Positions 17,050-23,663 of a stretch of 64,000 nt of DNA are shown here, piece after piece. How positions within the stretch are numbered: position 1 is the stretch's first letter; every line of letters starts with the position of its first letter. Location: the IMG/VR virus record IMGVR_UViG_3300027782_000044, positions 52,501 through 116,500 of that record. One strand, given 5' to 3'. This DNA is from a virus. The notes under the pieces were generated by a model. It had not been told where the DNA came from and did not search any database. It was given only the letters and a program-made list of their open reading frames with translations. A program made the position numbers and the translations under genes.

Positions 17050-17169
17050 ATGATGTACCCTAACGATACACTAGCAAACATGGCTAAAGATTTTGGCTAT
17101 GATGTAACACCTAACTTTCTTGAACTACTAAACAAGGCTTATGAACTAGGCGTGGAGGATACTTACTAA
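17050..17169 (+). CDS. Early small protein
   Basis: A protein of 39 residues (MMYPNDTLANMAKDFGYDVT). Two consecutive ATG codons. Helical C-terminus (LLNKAYELGVEDTY). Function unknown; coupled by TAATG overlap to the next gene. Confidence 0.6.
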   Translation: MMYPNDTLANMAKDFGYDVTPNFLELLNKAYELGVEDTY

Positions 17170-17330
17170 TGATTAACGCTTTTGAGAATTTACTATCTAT
17201 CGAACTAAACGAATACGGACTATGCGTTGATACAGCATGGTTTTACATAGCGTTAGATTATCGCTTTTTAACTACCGCCCTGCTAGTAACTATTGCCTAT
17301 AAGATTTATAAAAGAAAGAAGAATAAGTAA
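17169..17330 (+). CDS. Early small membrane protein
   Basis: A protein of 53 residues. A membrane segment near the C-terminus (FLTTALLVTIAYKIY) is followed by a basic KRKKNK tail that would face the cytoplasm. Function unknown. Confidence 0.6.
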   Translation: MINAFENLLSIELNEYGLCVDTAWFYIALDYRFLTTALLVTIAYKIYKRKKNK

Positions 17331-17449
17331 TGAATAGACTACTTACCACACTAGTACAGTTAGCCCTTATCATCCCCGCCCTTATCATGGGGCGCATGAT
17401 GTGGCGTGAGATCGTAGCGAACTTTAGAGAGTGGGCTAACTCACACTAG
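17330..17449 (+). CDS. Early small membrane protein
   Basis: A protein of 39 residues with an N-terminal hydrophobic segment (TTLVQLALIIPALIMG), then a basic/aromatic tail. Last gene of the module-2 operon; adjacent to another tiny membrane protein, so the pair may act together. Confidence 0.6.
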   Translation: MNRLLTTLVQLALIIPALIMGRMMWREIVANFREWANSH

Positions 17450-17456
17450 CCTAACG

Positions 17457-17650
17457 GCGTGTCGGCTTGACAATGTCAAGCTGGCCCGCAAGTACTTGCG
17501 GGAGTTATCCACAGGGTTACGTACGACTGTGGAAAACCCCAGGATTTATGTGAGATTAATCACAAAAAATAGTTTTGCGACACGCCCGAGAAACACCTCA
17601 AAATGTCAGACCCCCCTGCTATAATTGCGGTATAACGAAAAGAAAGGTGG
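17457..17650 (+). promoter_or_regulatory. Early promoter module 3 (with DnaA box)
   Basis: In order: GCGTGTCG (17457), palindrome GCTTGACAATGTCAAGC (17465-17481), palindrome CCCGCAAGTACTTGCGGG (17485-17502), DnaA box TTATCCACA (17505-17513) and near-box TGTGGAAAA (17528-17536), CRP-like TGTGAGATTAATCACA (17549-17564), CGACACGC (17578-17585), ATGTCA (17603-17608), TATAAT (17620-17625), AGAAAGGTGG (17641-17650). Confidence 0.8.
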
Positions 17651-17656
17651 TCTAAA

Positions 17657-17836
17657 ATGACTACACTAGAAATGACCAAGTGCCTAGAGCACACCCCTAA
17701 TAAGCCTGCTATCTCAGATGTAGGAGATGAGCAATTCACCTTCTGTGAGAATTGTGAGCAAAACATCTCACGCTATTATGGTGACCATGACCCTGAGCGT
17801 TTGCCTATGTGGACAGATTGGTATTTAACTAAATGA
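17657..17836 (+). CDS. Early zinc-ribbon protein
   Basis: A protein of 59 residues (MTTLEMTKCLEHTPNKPAIS). A CxxH pair near the start and FCENCEQN in the middle make a plausible four-ligand zinc site. The start is 6 bases after AGAAAGGTGG. It overlaps the next gene by ATGA. Confidence 0.7.
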   Translation: MTTLEMTKCLEHTPNKPAISDVGDEQFTFCENCEQNISRYYGDHDPERLPMWTDWYLTK

Positions 17837-18024
17837 GTATCTTTACTAAGTTTGCTACTGTAAGCGATTACCCTAAAGGCTTAATGAACCTATGCCCATG
17901 CGGGCAGGTAGTGTTAGCCCCTGCCCTATACCATGCGGGGCAACCCCATTGGGATAACCCTAATAAGTGTAAAGAATTGTGGGCTATCTCACAAAAAGAA
18001 ATTACCAACACGCCCTCTAAATAA
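17833..18024 (+). CDS. Early cysteine-rich small protein
   Basis: A protein of 63 residues (MSIFTKFATVSDYPKGLMNL). CPCGQ at residues 21-25, a later C in NKCKEL, and histidines could bind zinc. Function unknown. Confidence 0.7.
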   Translation: MSIFTKFATVSDYPKGLMNLCPCGQVVLAPALYHAGQPHWDNPNKCKELWAISQKEITNTPSK

Positions 18025-18030
18025 GGCAAA

Positions 18031-18079
18031 ATGTCAGTACCCTCTGCTATAATTCCATTATCAACAAAACGAAAGGCGG
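18031..18079 (+). promoter_or_regulatory. Early promoter module 4
   Basis: ATGTCA (18031-18036), 11 bases, TATAAT (18048-18053), CGAAAGGCGG (18070-18079). No CRP-like palindrome is seen immediately upstream, where coding sequence ends. Confidence 0.75.
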
Positions 18080-18084
18080 TCAAA

Positions 18085-18264
18085 ATGACTGTACTAATCT
18101 CATCAGAGGTTCTAGAGAATAGAGCCCTCTCTATCTCAGAGCCTCAATTCTATCGTGTGGCTACTACCTCACTAATTGCTTGCTCTATCTGTGCGGATAA
18201 CTACCTAGAGGTATTCTCTAAAGATGCCGACTTTACTAAATTTACATGTGAGGGGTGCTGGTAA
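18085..18264 (+). CDS. Early zinc-ribbon protein
   Basis: A protein of 59 residues (MTVLISSEVLENRALSISEP). Two Cys pairs, ACSIC and CEGC near the C-terminus, make a zinc ribbon. The start follows CGAAAGGCGG; the in-frame ATG at 18031 is part of the promoter motif and is rejected. Confidence 0.7.
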   Translation: MTVLISSEVLENRALSISEPQFYRVATTSLIACSICADNYLEVFSKDADFTKFTCEGCW

Positions 18265-18413
18265 TGAATAAAGATGAAAAGATTGCTAAGATTACCGAAA
18301 TGGCAAAAGCACAATTTGGAGACAACTACCTTGCTTGCTTATGGGGATCATCTCGCGTTTTATTATCAGATAAAGATTTAAACATTATTATAAAAGTATT
18401 GGAGAATAAATAA
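18264..18413 (+). CDS. Early small protein
   Basis: A protein of 49 residues (MNKDEKIAKITEMAKAQFGD), TAATG-coupled to the previous gene. Alpha/beta; unknown function. Confidence 0.6.
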   Translation: MNKDEKIAKITEMAKAQFGDNYLACLWGSSRVLLSDKDLNIIIKVLENK

Positions 18414-18414
18414 A

Positions 18415-18612
18415 ATGGGAAAAACACAATTCGAAAAAGATTTAGAAATTAAAGAAAGTTTTATAGATTTACTAAATGATGTTTACCCTGATGTAAAAAT
18501 TGGTTACTCTACTTTTACAGCCGCCGAAATTTTGGAATGTTGCGACCCAATCGCTTTTTCAATCGGACTAATTGAACATGAAGATTATTTAGCAGAAATG
18601 GAAAACGAATAA
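18415..18612 (+). CDS. Early acidic protein
   Basis: A protein of 65 residues (MGKTQFEKDLEIKESFIDLL), acidic and helical, with two adjacent cysteines (LECCDP). Preceded by GGAG. Unknown function. Confidence 0.65.
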   Translation: MGKTQFEKDLEIKESFIDLLNDVYPDVKIGYSTFTAAEILECCDPIAFSIGLIEHEDYLAEMENE

Positions 18613-18743
18613 TGAAAGAAACAGAAATTAAAAATAAGTGTACCTGTGACGAACACGATTGTGAAATTAAAGATGACTATACGCAAAATGGTTATATGTG
18701 CGAAGATTGTTTTATGGATTGCGTAGAAATGGAAAACGAATGA
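18612..18743 (+). CDS. Early small metal-binding protein
   Basis: A protein of 43 residues with six cysteines and one histidine (KCTCDEHDC, CEDCFMDC), likely binding one or two zinc ions. TAATG coupling upstream, ATGA coupling downstream. Confidence 0.6.
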   Translation: MKETEIKNKCTCDEHDCEIKDDYTQNGYMCEDCFMDCVEMENE

Positions 18744-18838
18744 GCGACATTTTTGGATTTGAAAAAGCAATTCAATTAGATCATCTTAGCGATGAGCAGA
18801 TTTTAAAGCTTGAAGAAATTTTTAAAGATTTCGAATAA
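18740..18838 (+). CDS. Early tiny helical protein
   Basis: A protein of 32 residues (MSDIFGFEKAIQLDHLSDEQ), acidic and helical. Coupled to the previous gene by ATGA. Last gene of the module-4 operon. Confidence 0.5.
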   Translation: MSDIFGFEKAIQLDHLSDEQILKLEEIFKDFE

Positions 18839-18844
18839 GTAACG

Positions 18845-19079
18845 GCGTGTCGGCTTGACAAAAGCTGATCCGCCCGCAAAAGAGCGGGGTCGGGCGTGTC
18901 GTTACGGGTGTGATCAAAATTACCCAGGTTTTACGGCGTGTCGATTTGACAGACAAAACGGACATTTTTGTGTGAGGTTTATCACATGGCTTGAGCGTCT
19001 CAAAATGTGGAATTACTCGCTAGTAATGTGAAAATGTCAGTGCGATAGGCTATAATTGCTACTATCAACAAACGAAAGG
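18845..19079 (+). promoter_or_regulatory. Early promoter module 5
   Basis: GCGTGTCG occurs three times (18845, 18894, 18936). A CCCGC/GCGGG hairpin (18873-18888), CRP-like TGTGAGGTTTATCACA (18971-18986), ATGTCA (19034-19039), 11 bases, TATAAT (19051-19056) and CGAAAGG (19073-19079) follow. There is no DnaA box in this copy. Confidence 0.75.
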
Positions 19080-19088
19080 TGACAACTA

Positions 19089-19298
19089 ATGTCAGCAAAA
19101 CCATACACAATCGTAAGCCTCTTAGAGGGAAAATACTATCGCTCACACTCACGCCATGATGAAGGCGTTATCCAATACGCAACGCCTCGCCCTGAAATTT
19201 GGTACGGCTCAGGCTTTGAGGCTTATGCTATCGAGGTTCGCTCAACTCGTGGAATTAAAAACTTTTGGGCAACTGTCGCGGTAAAGGTTGGTGACTAA
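19089..19298 (+). CDS. Early protein, unknown function
   Basis: A protein of 69 residues (MSAKPYTIVSLLEGKYYRSH), a compact beta-rich fold with basic residues (HSRHDEG, EVRSTRG). The start is 9 bases after CGAAAGG. First of seven co-directional small genes. Confidence 0.7.
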   Translation: MSAKPYTIVSLLEGKYYRSHSRHDEGVIQYATPRPEIWYGSGFEAYAIEVRSTRGIKNFWATVAVKVGD

Positions 19299-19465
19299 TG
19301 ATTAAAGAATACTTAGATGAAAACGAATTTTATTTTATTAAAGACCAAATAAAAATTCATTGTGACGAGCAACAATTTGTCCATGTCTGTAAAGCGCATG
19401 GCGAACAAATGGGTTGCTACTTTTGCGAATTTGACTACGATAAGAAATGCGAGTGTGAAGGATAA
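19298..19465 (+). CDS. Early zinc-binding protein
   Basis: A protein of 55 residues with IHCDEQQFVHVCKAHGEQ and a C-terminal GCYFCEFDYDKKCECEG. The CxxC and following cysteines suggest a zinc site. TAATG coupling on both sides. Confidence 0.65.
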   Translation: MIKEYLDENEFYFIKDQIKIHCDEQQFVHVCKAHGEQMGCYFCEFDYDKKCECEG

Positions 19466-19608
19466 TGATTAACTCAGTATTAACAATAGATTGCTCAGAG
19501 TGTAACTCAACAGGTTTAATCTTTTTTGGTAGTGGAGAGGATTTTGATGTCGAGTCTTGCGATTGCGTAGATGATGGCTCACTATTCAGAAATGGAGAAA
19601 ATAACTAA
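19465..19608 (+). CDS. Early zinc-ribbon protein
   Basis: A protein of 47 residues with CSECNSTG and SCDCVDDG pairs, a DnaJ-type ribbon pattern. TAATG coupling. Confidence 0.65.
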   Translation: MINSVLTIDCSECNSTGLIFFGSGEDFDVESCDCVDDGSLFRNGENN

Positions 19609-19814
19609 TGTATAAAATAACTATTGCTTATGACTCAAATACTCCTCATTGGACTAAGCCTTACAATGATGAAATGGAAGCATGGAAAGATTTCTTTTCT
19701 TTTACCGATTGGGGTTTTGCTAATGAATTCTCAACTGTAAATATTTACACGCCAGCAGGCAAATGCTACACAAAAGTTTTTTACCGAGAAGGCAGAAGGG
19801 TCGTAACTAAATAA
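19608..19814 (+). CDS. Early protein, unknown function
   Basis: A protein of 68 residues (MYKITIAYDSNTPHWTKPYN), alpha/beta with many aromatic residues and a basic C-terminus (REGRRVVTK). No family recognised. Confidence 0.65.
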   Translation: MYKITIAYDSNTPHWTKPYNDEMEAWKDFFSFTDWGFANEFSTVNIYTPAGKCYTKVFYREGRRVVTK

Positions 19815-19975
19815 TGGAAATTTTTGAGTTTAATACTTTCATAGATGTAGAAGCAGAGTCGTATGATGAAGCCATAGATGTATTTCAGTTTCAGTTAAAG
19901 TATGGAATAAATAAAGATAATGTTTATGTCGCCGACATAAAACAATTAACCAATAACGAAAGCGTGGAAGTATAA
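19814..19975 (+). CDS. Early small protein
   Basis: A protein of 53 residues (MEIFEFNTFIDVEAESYDEA), acidic alpha/beta. TAATG coupling to the upstream gene. Confidence 0.6.
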   Translation: MEIFEFNTFIDVEAESYDEAIDVFQFQLKYGINKDNVYVADIKQLTNNESVEV

Positions 19976-19977
19976 AA

Positions 19978-20169
19978 ATGATGACTCGTAAAGATTATGT
20001 TGCCGTTGCTGAAATTTTAAAGTTTGCTAGTGATAAAGCGCACCCTGCTTTATTTTCTAAAATTGTAAATGATTTCGCAGTTATGTTCGCAAAAGATAAT
20101 GAGCGATTTGATGTAAACCGATTTCATGAAGCGAGTGGCTATCATGTCACAAAACTCACTTCGAGATAA
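19978..20169 (+). CDS. Early protein, unknown function
   Basis: A protein of 63 residues (MMTRKDYVAVAEILKFASDK), helical. Two consecutive ATG codons; GGAAG lies upstream. Overlaps the next gene by 26 bases. Confidence 0.65.
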   Translation: MMTRKDYVAVAEILKFASDKAHPALFSKIVNDFAVMFAKDNERFDVNRFHEASGYHVTKLTSR

Positions 20170-20275
20170 AGTTAAACGCATACAGGAATTGCGTCGCAGT
20201 AATGCGGCGCAGCCTGTACGCAATAAGAAAAAATATTTTAGAAAAATAAAACATAAAAATAAATTTGATCAATAG
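20144..20275 (+). CDS. Early very basic small protein
   Basis: A protein of 43 residues (MSQNSLRDKVKRIQELRRSN) with more than a third Lys/Arg, ending RNKKKYFRKIKHKNKFDQ. It could bind nucleic acid. Overlaps the preceding gene in another frame. Confidence 0.55.
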   Translation: MSQNSLRDKVKRIQELRRSNAAQPVRNKKKYFRKIKHKNKFDQ

Positions 20276-20280
20276 CGCTG

Positions 20281-20438
20281 CCCGCCCGTAAAGCTGCGGG
20301 GTTATCCACAGGGTTACGGGACTTATCCACAACCCCCTGGATTTTGTGATTAATCTCACAAAAGCTGCGACACGCCGAGAATGGATTAGGTAATGTCAGT
20401 GGCATAGGCTATAATACTCTTATACCAACAACGAAAGG
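20281..20438 (+). promoter_or_regulatory. Early promoter module 6 (two DnaA boxes)
   Basis: CCCGTAA (20285) with TTACGGG (20314), two perfect DnaA boxes TTATCCACA (20302-20310 and 20323-20331), CRP-like TGTGATTAATCTCACA (20345-20360; the exact reverse complement of the site in modules 3 and 9), CGACACGC (20368-20375), ATGTCA (20393-20398), TATAAT (20410-20415), CGAAAGG (20432-20438). Confidence 0.8.
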
Positions 20439-20444
20439 CAATAA

Positions 20445-20648
20445 ATGAAAATAGAACATAATCTAAAATTCGTTACAGAATTTATGGAAGGTCATCCAGT
20501 AACTCGTCAAATAGAAATGCTTGATGAGCAATCACAAATTGAAATGCTAGAGGGTATGCTAAAGTCTTTAGTCGCACCACGCCTACAACCTATCCTTGAT
20601 GAGATAAATGCTAATGGCTCTTACGCAATTCTAAAGGTGGCAGAGTAA
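20445..20648 (+). CDS. Early protein, unknown function
   Basis: A protein of 67 residues (MKIEHNLKFVTEFMEGHPVT), helical with a methionine-rich middle (QIEMLEGMLKSL). The start follows CGAAAGG of module 6. Confidence 0.7.
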   Translation: MKIEHNLKFVTEFMEGHPVTRQIEMLDEQSQIEMLEGMLKSLVAPRLQPILDEINANGSYAILKVAE

Positions 20649-20842
20649 TGATTAGGATTTATAAAGTAAATATGGAACACTCTTATATTGTAAAGACAAG
20701 TGACATAAATGAAGTCTTATTAAACTATGAGTTTCCAGACTTTACTGCTTGTGAGTCTTTAGATGAAAATAACTTTCCAGAATATATCAGTAGCGTAGTT
20801 GGATATGAAGAAATAACCGAAGAAGAATTGGAGAATATGTAA
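20648..20842 (+). CDS. Early acidic protein
   Basis: A protein of 64 residues (MIRIYKVNMEHSYIVKTSDI), alpha/beta with an acidic C-terminus (EEITEEELENM). TAATG coupling on both sides. Confidence 0.65.
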   Translation: MIRIYKVNMEHSYIVKTSDINEVLLNYEFPDFTACESLDENNFPEYISSVVGYEEITEEELENM

Positions 20843-21108
20843 TGGGATACAATACAGCGTTAGATTTATCTAATGAATTAGATTTAGAGGTAGCACTAGG
20901 TTATCACTTACAGGGTAATCATTACCCTCCCGTCCCTCTTTCTATGGTACAGCCTTGTATCGATGCTATCGATGCTTATTATGATGAGGATTATAATAAG
21001 ATGATCGAAATGCCTGAAGGCGTATCTTATAAGGGTGACTCTTATGCGCCAGCGTGGGCTATTATCGAACAGCACCACTTAGACGCTTGGCTACCTGAAA
21101 GTGACTAA
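20842..21108 (+). CDS. Early protein, unknown function
   Basis: A protein of 88 residues (MGYNTALDLSNELDLEVALG). Contains HLQGNHYPPVPLSMVQPCID, a compact proline-rich motif. No family assigned. Its stop overlaps a CRP-like palindrome. Confidence 0.7.
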   Translation: MGYNTALDLSNELDLEVALGYHLQGNHYPPVPLSMVQPCIDAIDAYYDEDYNKMIEMPEGVSYKGDSYAPAWAIIEQHHLDAWLPESD

Positions 21109-21197
21109 GGTCACACAATAACTTTCTCAAATACTGAGATAGGGCTAGACTAATGTCAGACCCCAATGCTATACTACAACCCTAACAAAGAAAAGAG
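21100..21197 (+). promoter_or_regulatory. Early promoter module 7
   Basis: Imperfect CRP-like AGTGACTAAGGTCACA (21100-21115), ATGTCA (21153-21158), 11 bases, TATACT (21170-21175), AAAGAGG (21191-21197). Confidence 0.7.
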
Positions 21198-21204
21198 GCA
21201 ATAA

Positions 21205-21387
21205 ATGACAATCAACGACAAGTTGTACCAAGTGGGCGATTTATTCACCACACTAAAGTCAAAGAAAACTGGTGTGATTAAGGAAATCCACCCACAGGCA
21301 TCTGGCTCGGTGCGTGTGCTACTAGAAATGCCAACGAAAGAAACTCGTTGGACTTCAGTATCCGCTCAAACGCTACTAGGCGTATAA
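21205..21387 (+). CDS. Early protein, unknown function
   Basis: A protein of 60 residues (MTINDKLYQVGDLFTTLKSK), a short beta-barrel-like pattern with a KKTGVIKEIH turn. Single-gene transcription unit between two promoter modules. Confidence 0.7.
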   Translation: MTINDKLYQVGDLFTTLKSKKTGVIKEIHPQASGSVRVLLEMPTKETRWTSVSAQTLLGV

Positions 21388-21411
21388 TCTAAAGGCAGGG
21401 GGGTCGCAGAA

Positions 21412-21475
21412 ATGTCAGACCCCCCTGCTATAATTACAACTTCACAAACCCACTAAACCCACTAACGAAAGAAGG
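21412..21475 (+). promoter_or_regulatory. Early promoter module 8
   Basis: ATGTCA (21412-21417), 11 bases, TATAAT (21429-21434), CGAAAGAAGG (21466-21475). The leader contains a CACTAAACCCACTAA direct repeat. Confidence 0.75.
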
Positions 21476-21481
21476 CAACAA

Positions 21482-21904
21482 ATGGCTAGAAGCAAAGCAA
21501 TAAATGTAAAAATCGCAACAGTTAAAATCATCACCGCACTAGAAAGCGCACTCGCTAAACTAGAAAAAGATTATGCGGCACAAGCAACTAACGAAGCAAA
21601 GTATGAAAAGTCTATGGAAGTATGGCGTAAGGCTATTGGCAAATGGGCTATGGAACGCTGGGCTAAGGCTGAGGACATCAGAACTAACTACCGCTCTTGG
21701 AATAACCAGTTAAACATTGACTTTAACTTAACAACCAAAGAGGCAGACTTTCCTGCTGAACCTCAAAAGGACTATGAAACAATCCACTCTAGCACTTATC
21801 GTGAGTCTAAGAAGGAATTGGAAAACGCAATTCGTATTCTAAAGATGACAGATGAGGAAACAGTTAATACATCAACCTACAATGCGGTTGCTGAGTATCT
21901 CTAA
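21482..21904 (+). CDS. Early helical protein, unknown function
   Basis: A protein of 140 residues (MARSKAINVKIATVKIITAL). The first 80 residues are Lys/Ala/Glu-rich and probably coiled coil (ALESALAKLEKDYAAQ). No catalytic motif. The start is 6 bases after CGAAAGAAGG. Confidence 0.75.
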   Translation: MARSKAINVKIATVKIITALESALAKLEKDYAAQATNEAKYEKSMEVWRKAIGKWAMERWAKAEDIRTNYRSWNNQLNIDFNLTTKEADFPAEPQKDYETIHSSTYRESKKELENAIRILKMTDEETVNTSTYNAVAEYL

Positions 21905-21975
21905 ATAAACCAACGACCTGAGTATGTCGCCAAACTGCTCTCCCTTCGGGGACAACTACTAACAAAGGCAACAAA

Positions 21976-22230
21976 ATGAAAAATCGTTTCAGAGTAGAAA
22001 TCTATGATGAGAACAAGTTAAATGATGTAACAATTTATTCAGAGCAAGGCGTTGATAAGGAATACTTAACTGAATTAGCATTCTCTAATCGCCGTAACTT
22101 CTTTGGTGATGTTCGTGCTTATGTGTATGATACATTGAAGAAGACTAAGACAACTGCTCTTTACCTCCCGTCCGAAGTTATTAACTTCAATCGCAAAAAC
22201 CAATTAACTAGGGATGAGTTAGGTCTGTAA
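21976..22230 (+). CDS. Early protein, unknown function
   Basis: A protein of 84 residues (MKNRFRVEIYDENKLNDVTI), alpha/beta. AAAGG precedes the ATG. A small TCCC-TTCG-GGGA hairpin (21941-21952) lies in the 71-base gap upstream. Confidence 0.7.
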   Translation: MKNRFRVEIYDENKLNDVTIYSEQGVDKEYLTELAFSNRRNFFGDVRAYVYDTLKKTKTTALYLPSEVINFNRKNQLTRDELGL

Positions 22231-22243
22231 AGATCTAACACTG

Positions 22244-22420
22244 GCTGCATATCCTGCAGCTGGCCCGTAAAGGTAAGGGGTTATCCACAGGTTTACGGGA
22301 GCCTGTGGAAAACCCTGGAATTTTGTGAGATTAATCACATGGATCAATTCGGACATATTGTATCTAATCATAGACAATGTCAGTGGCACCTGTTATACTT
22401 ATGACTAATCAAACGAAAGG
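22244..22420 (+). promoter_or_regulatory. Early promoter module 9 (DnaA box, interlocking inverted repeats)
   Basis: Hairpin GCTGCA/TGCAGC (22244-22260); CCCGTAAA (22264-22271) with TTTACGGG (22292-22299); CCACAGG (22285-22291) with CCTGTGG (22302-22308); DnaA box TTATCCACA (22281-22289); CRP-like TGTGAGATTAATCACA (22324-22339); ATGTCA (22377-22382); TATACT (22394-22399); CGAAAGG (22414-22420). Confidence 0.8.
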
Positions 22421-22430
22421 TAAAAAATAT

Positions 22431-23438
22431 ATGGCTCACAATCTAGAAATGGAAAACGGCGAAGTTGCTTTCGCTCTCCGTGGCTCACCTGCTTGGCACA
22501 ACCTAGCAAATCGCATCTTCACAAAAGATGAAGAAGTTACTACCGCCCTAATGCTTGAAGAAGCAAAGTTGGCAAATTGGAATGTTCGTCTATCTCCAAT
22601 CACTGAGCACATTCCAGAATCTTGGAATGATGTATCTACAGCATCTCTTGTCATTCGTGACAATCCATTCAATAATGGAACTGATGTTCTTGCCACTGTT
22701 GGCAAGCGTTACAAGCCTGTACAGAATGAAGAGTTATTCGCATTCGCTGATGCTATTCATGATGCGAACGCTGATTGCCGTTGGGAATCTGCTGGCTCAT
22801 TAAAAAAGGGTAAAGTAGTTTTTGGCACTGTTGATATTCCTCGCACAATGGTTCTTGACCCACAAGGCGCCAATGATGAAACTAAACTCTATTTAATTGT
22901 ATGGACATCACATGACGGGTCAGTTGCTGTTCAGGCTGCTGTTACTCCTGTTCGTGTTGTATGCCAAAACACATTGAATCTTGCTATGCGTAACGCTAAG
23001 CAATCATTCAAGATTCGCCACACGCAATCTGTTGAAGGTCGCATTCAAGTTGCTCGTGAAACTCTTGGGCTTGCTCTTGGTTACTTTGATGAATTCGAGA
23101 AAGAGGCGCAAGCACTTTATTCTCAGGCAATTACTGATGCTGAATTCTCAAAGTTGATTCACACAATTTATCCAAAGCCTGCTGATGATGCTTCTAAGGT
23201 TGCGCTAACTAAATGGGAGAATAAAGTTGTTCTCCTTGATGACCTTTATCATAACTCACCAACTAACGCTAACATCAAGGGAACTAAATGGGGTGCGTTT
23301 AACGCTCTCACCGAACGCCTTGACTACTATCGCTCAGGTCGCGGAAATTCTGAAACGCTTATGGCTGGCGCATCAGGATTTGACCCAGTGCTAACCGCAG
23401 AAAAAAATAAAATTAAGAAATTAATTTCTGCGTTCTAA
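22431..23438 (+). CDS. DUF932 phage/plasmid-like protein
   Basis: A protein of 335 residues from the ATG at 22431; the in-frame ATG at 22377 is part of the promoter motif. The N-terminus (GEVAFALRGSPAWHNLANRI) and VVCQNTLNLAMRNAKQSF are signatures of the DUF932 / TIGR03299 family, which is widespread in phages and plasmids. The biochemical role is unknown; links to DNA metabolism or defence have been proposed for the family. It is by far the largest early gene and is followed by a tRNA-Asp gene. Confidence 0.85.
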   Translation: MAHNLEMENGEVAFALRGSPAWHNLANRIFTKDEEVTTALMLEEAKLANWNVRLSPITEHIPESWNDVSTASLVIRDNPFNNGTDVLATVGKRYKPVQNEELFAFADAIHDANADCRWESAGSLKKGKVVFGTVDIPRTMVLDPQGANDETKLYLIVWTSHDGSVAVQAAVTPVRVVCQNTLNLAMRNAKQSFKIRHTQSVEGRIQVARETLGLALGYFDEFEKEAQALYSQAITDAEFSKLIHTIYPKPADDASKVALTKWENKVVLLDDLYHNSPTNANIKGTKWGAFNALTERLDYYRSGRGNSETLMAGASGFDPVLTAEKNKIKKLISAF

Positions 23439-23485
23439 ATAAAATAAATCCTGAGCAAGATTTAAAACTGCTCACAATTTTTCTT

Positions 23486-23562
23486 GGTCCATTAGCTCAG
23501 TTGGTTAGAGCGCTACCCTGTCACGGTAGAGGTCGACGGTTCAAGTCCGTTATGGATCGCCA
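23486..23562 (+). tRNA. tRNA-Asp (anticodon GUC), CCA encoded
   Basis: Cloverleaf: acceptor GGTCCAT/ATGGATC, D arm GCTC/GAGC, anticodon stem CTACC/GGTAG with loop CTGTCAC, T arm GACGG-TTCAAGT-CCGTT, discriminator G, encoded CCA. It is the only tRNA among the plus-strand early genes and the only one here with CCA. Confidence 0.92.
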
Positions 23563-23591
23563 AGCGCCCTCAATGCTAAGGGGGCAAAAAG

Positions 23592-23656
23592 TGTGTTACG
23601 AGTCACAAAGAAATTCCCTGGAATCTATTGTAAATGTCAGTGGGCTCCTGTATAAT
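23592..23656 (+). promoter_or_regulatory. Early promoter module 10, apparently leaderless
   Basis: Imperfect CRP-like TGTGTTACGAGTCACA (23592-23607), ATGTCA (23634-23639), 11 bases, TATAAT (23651-23656). The ATG at 23664 lies 7 bases after the -10 box and there is no AAAGG ribosome site, unlike the other modules. Confidence 0.7.
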
Positions 23657-23663
23657 TCTCTTC

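Noticed and set aside
18031-18084. Upstream in-frame ATG codons (as at 18031 and 22377)
   Set aside because: These ATGs are part of the ATGTCAG promoter motif; the true starts follow CGAAAGG.
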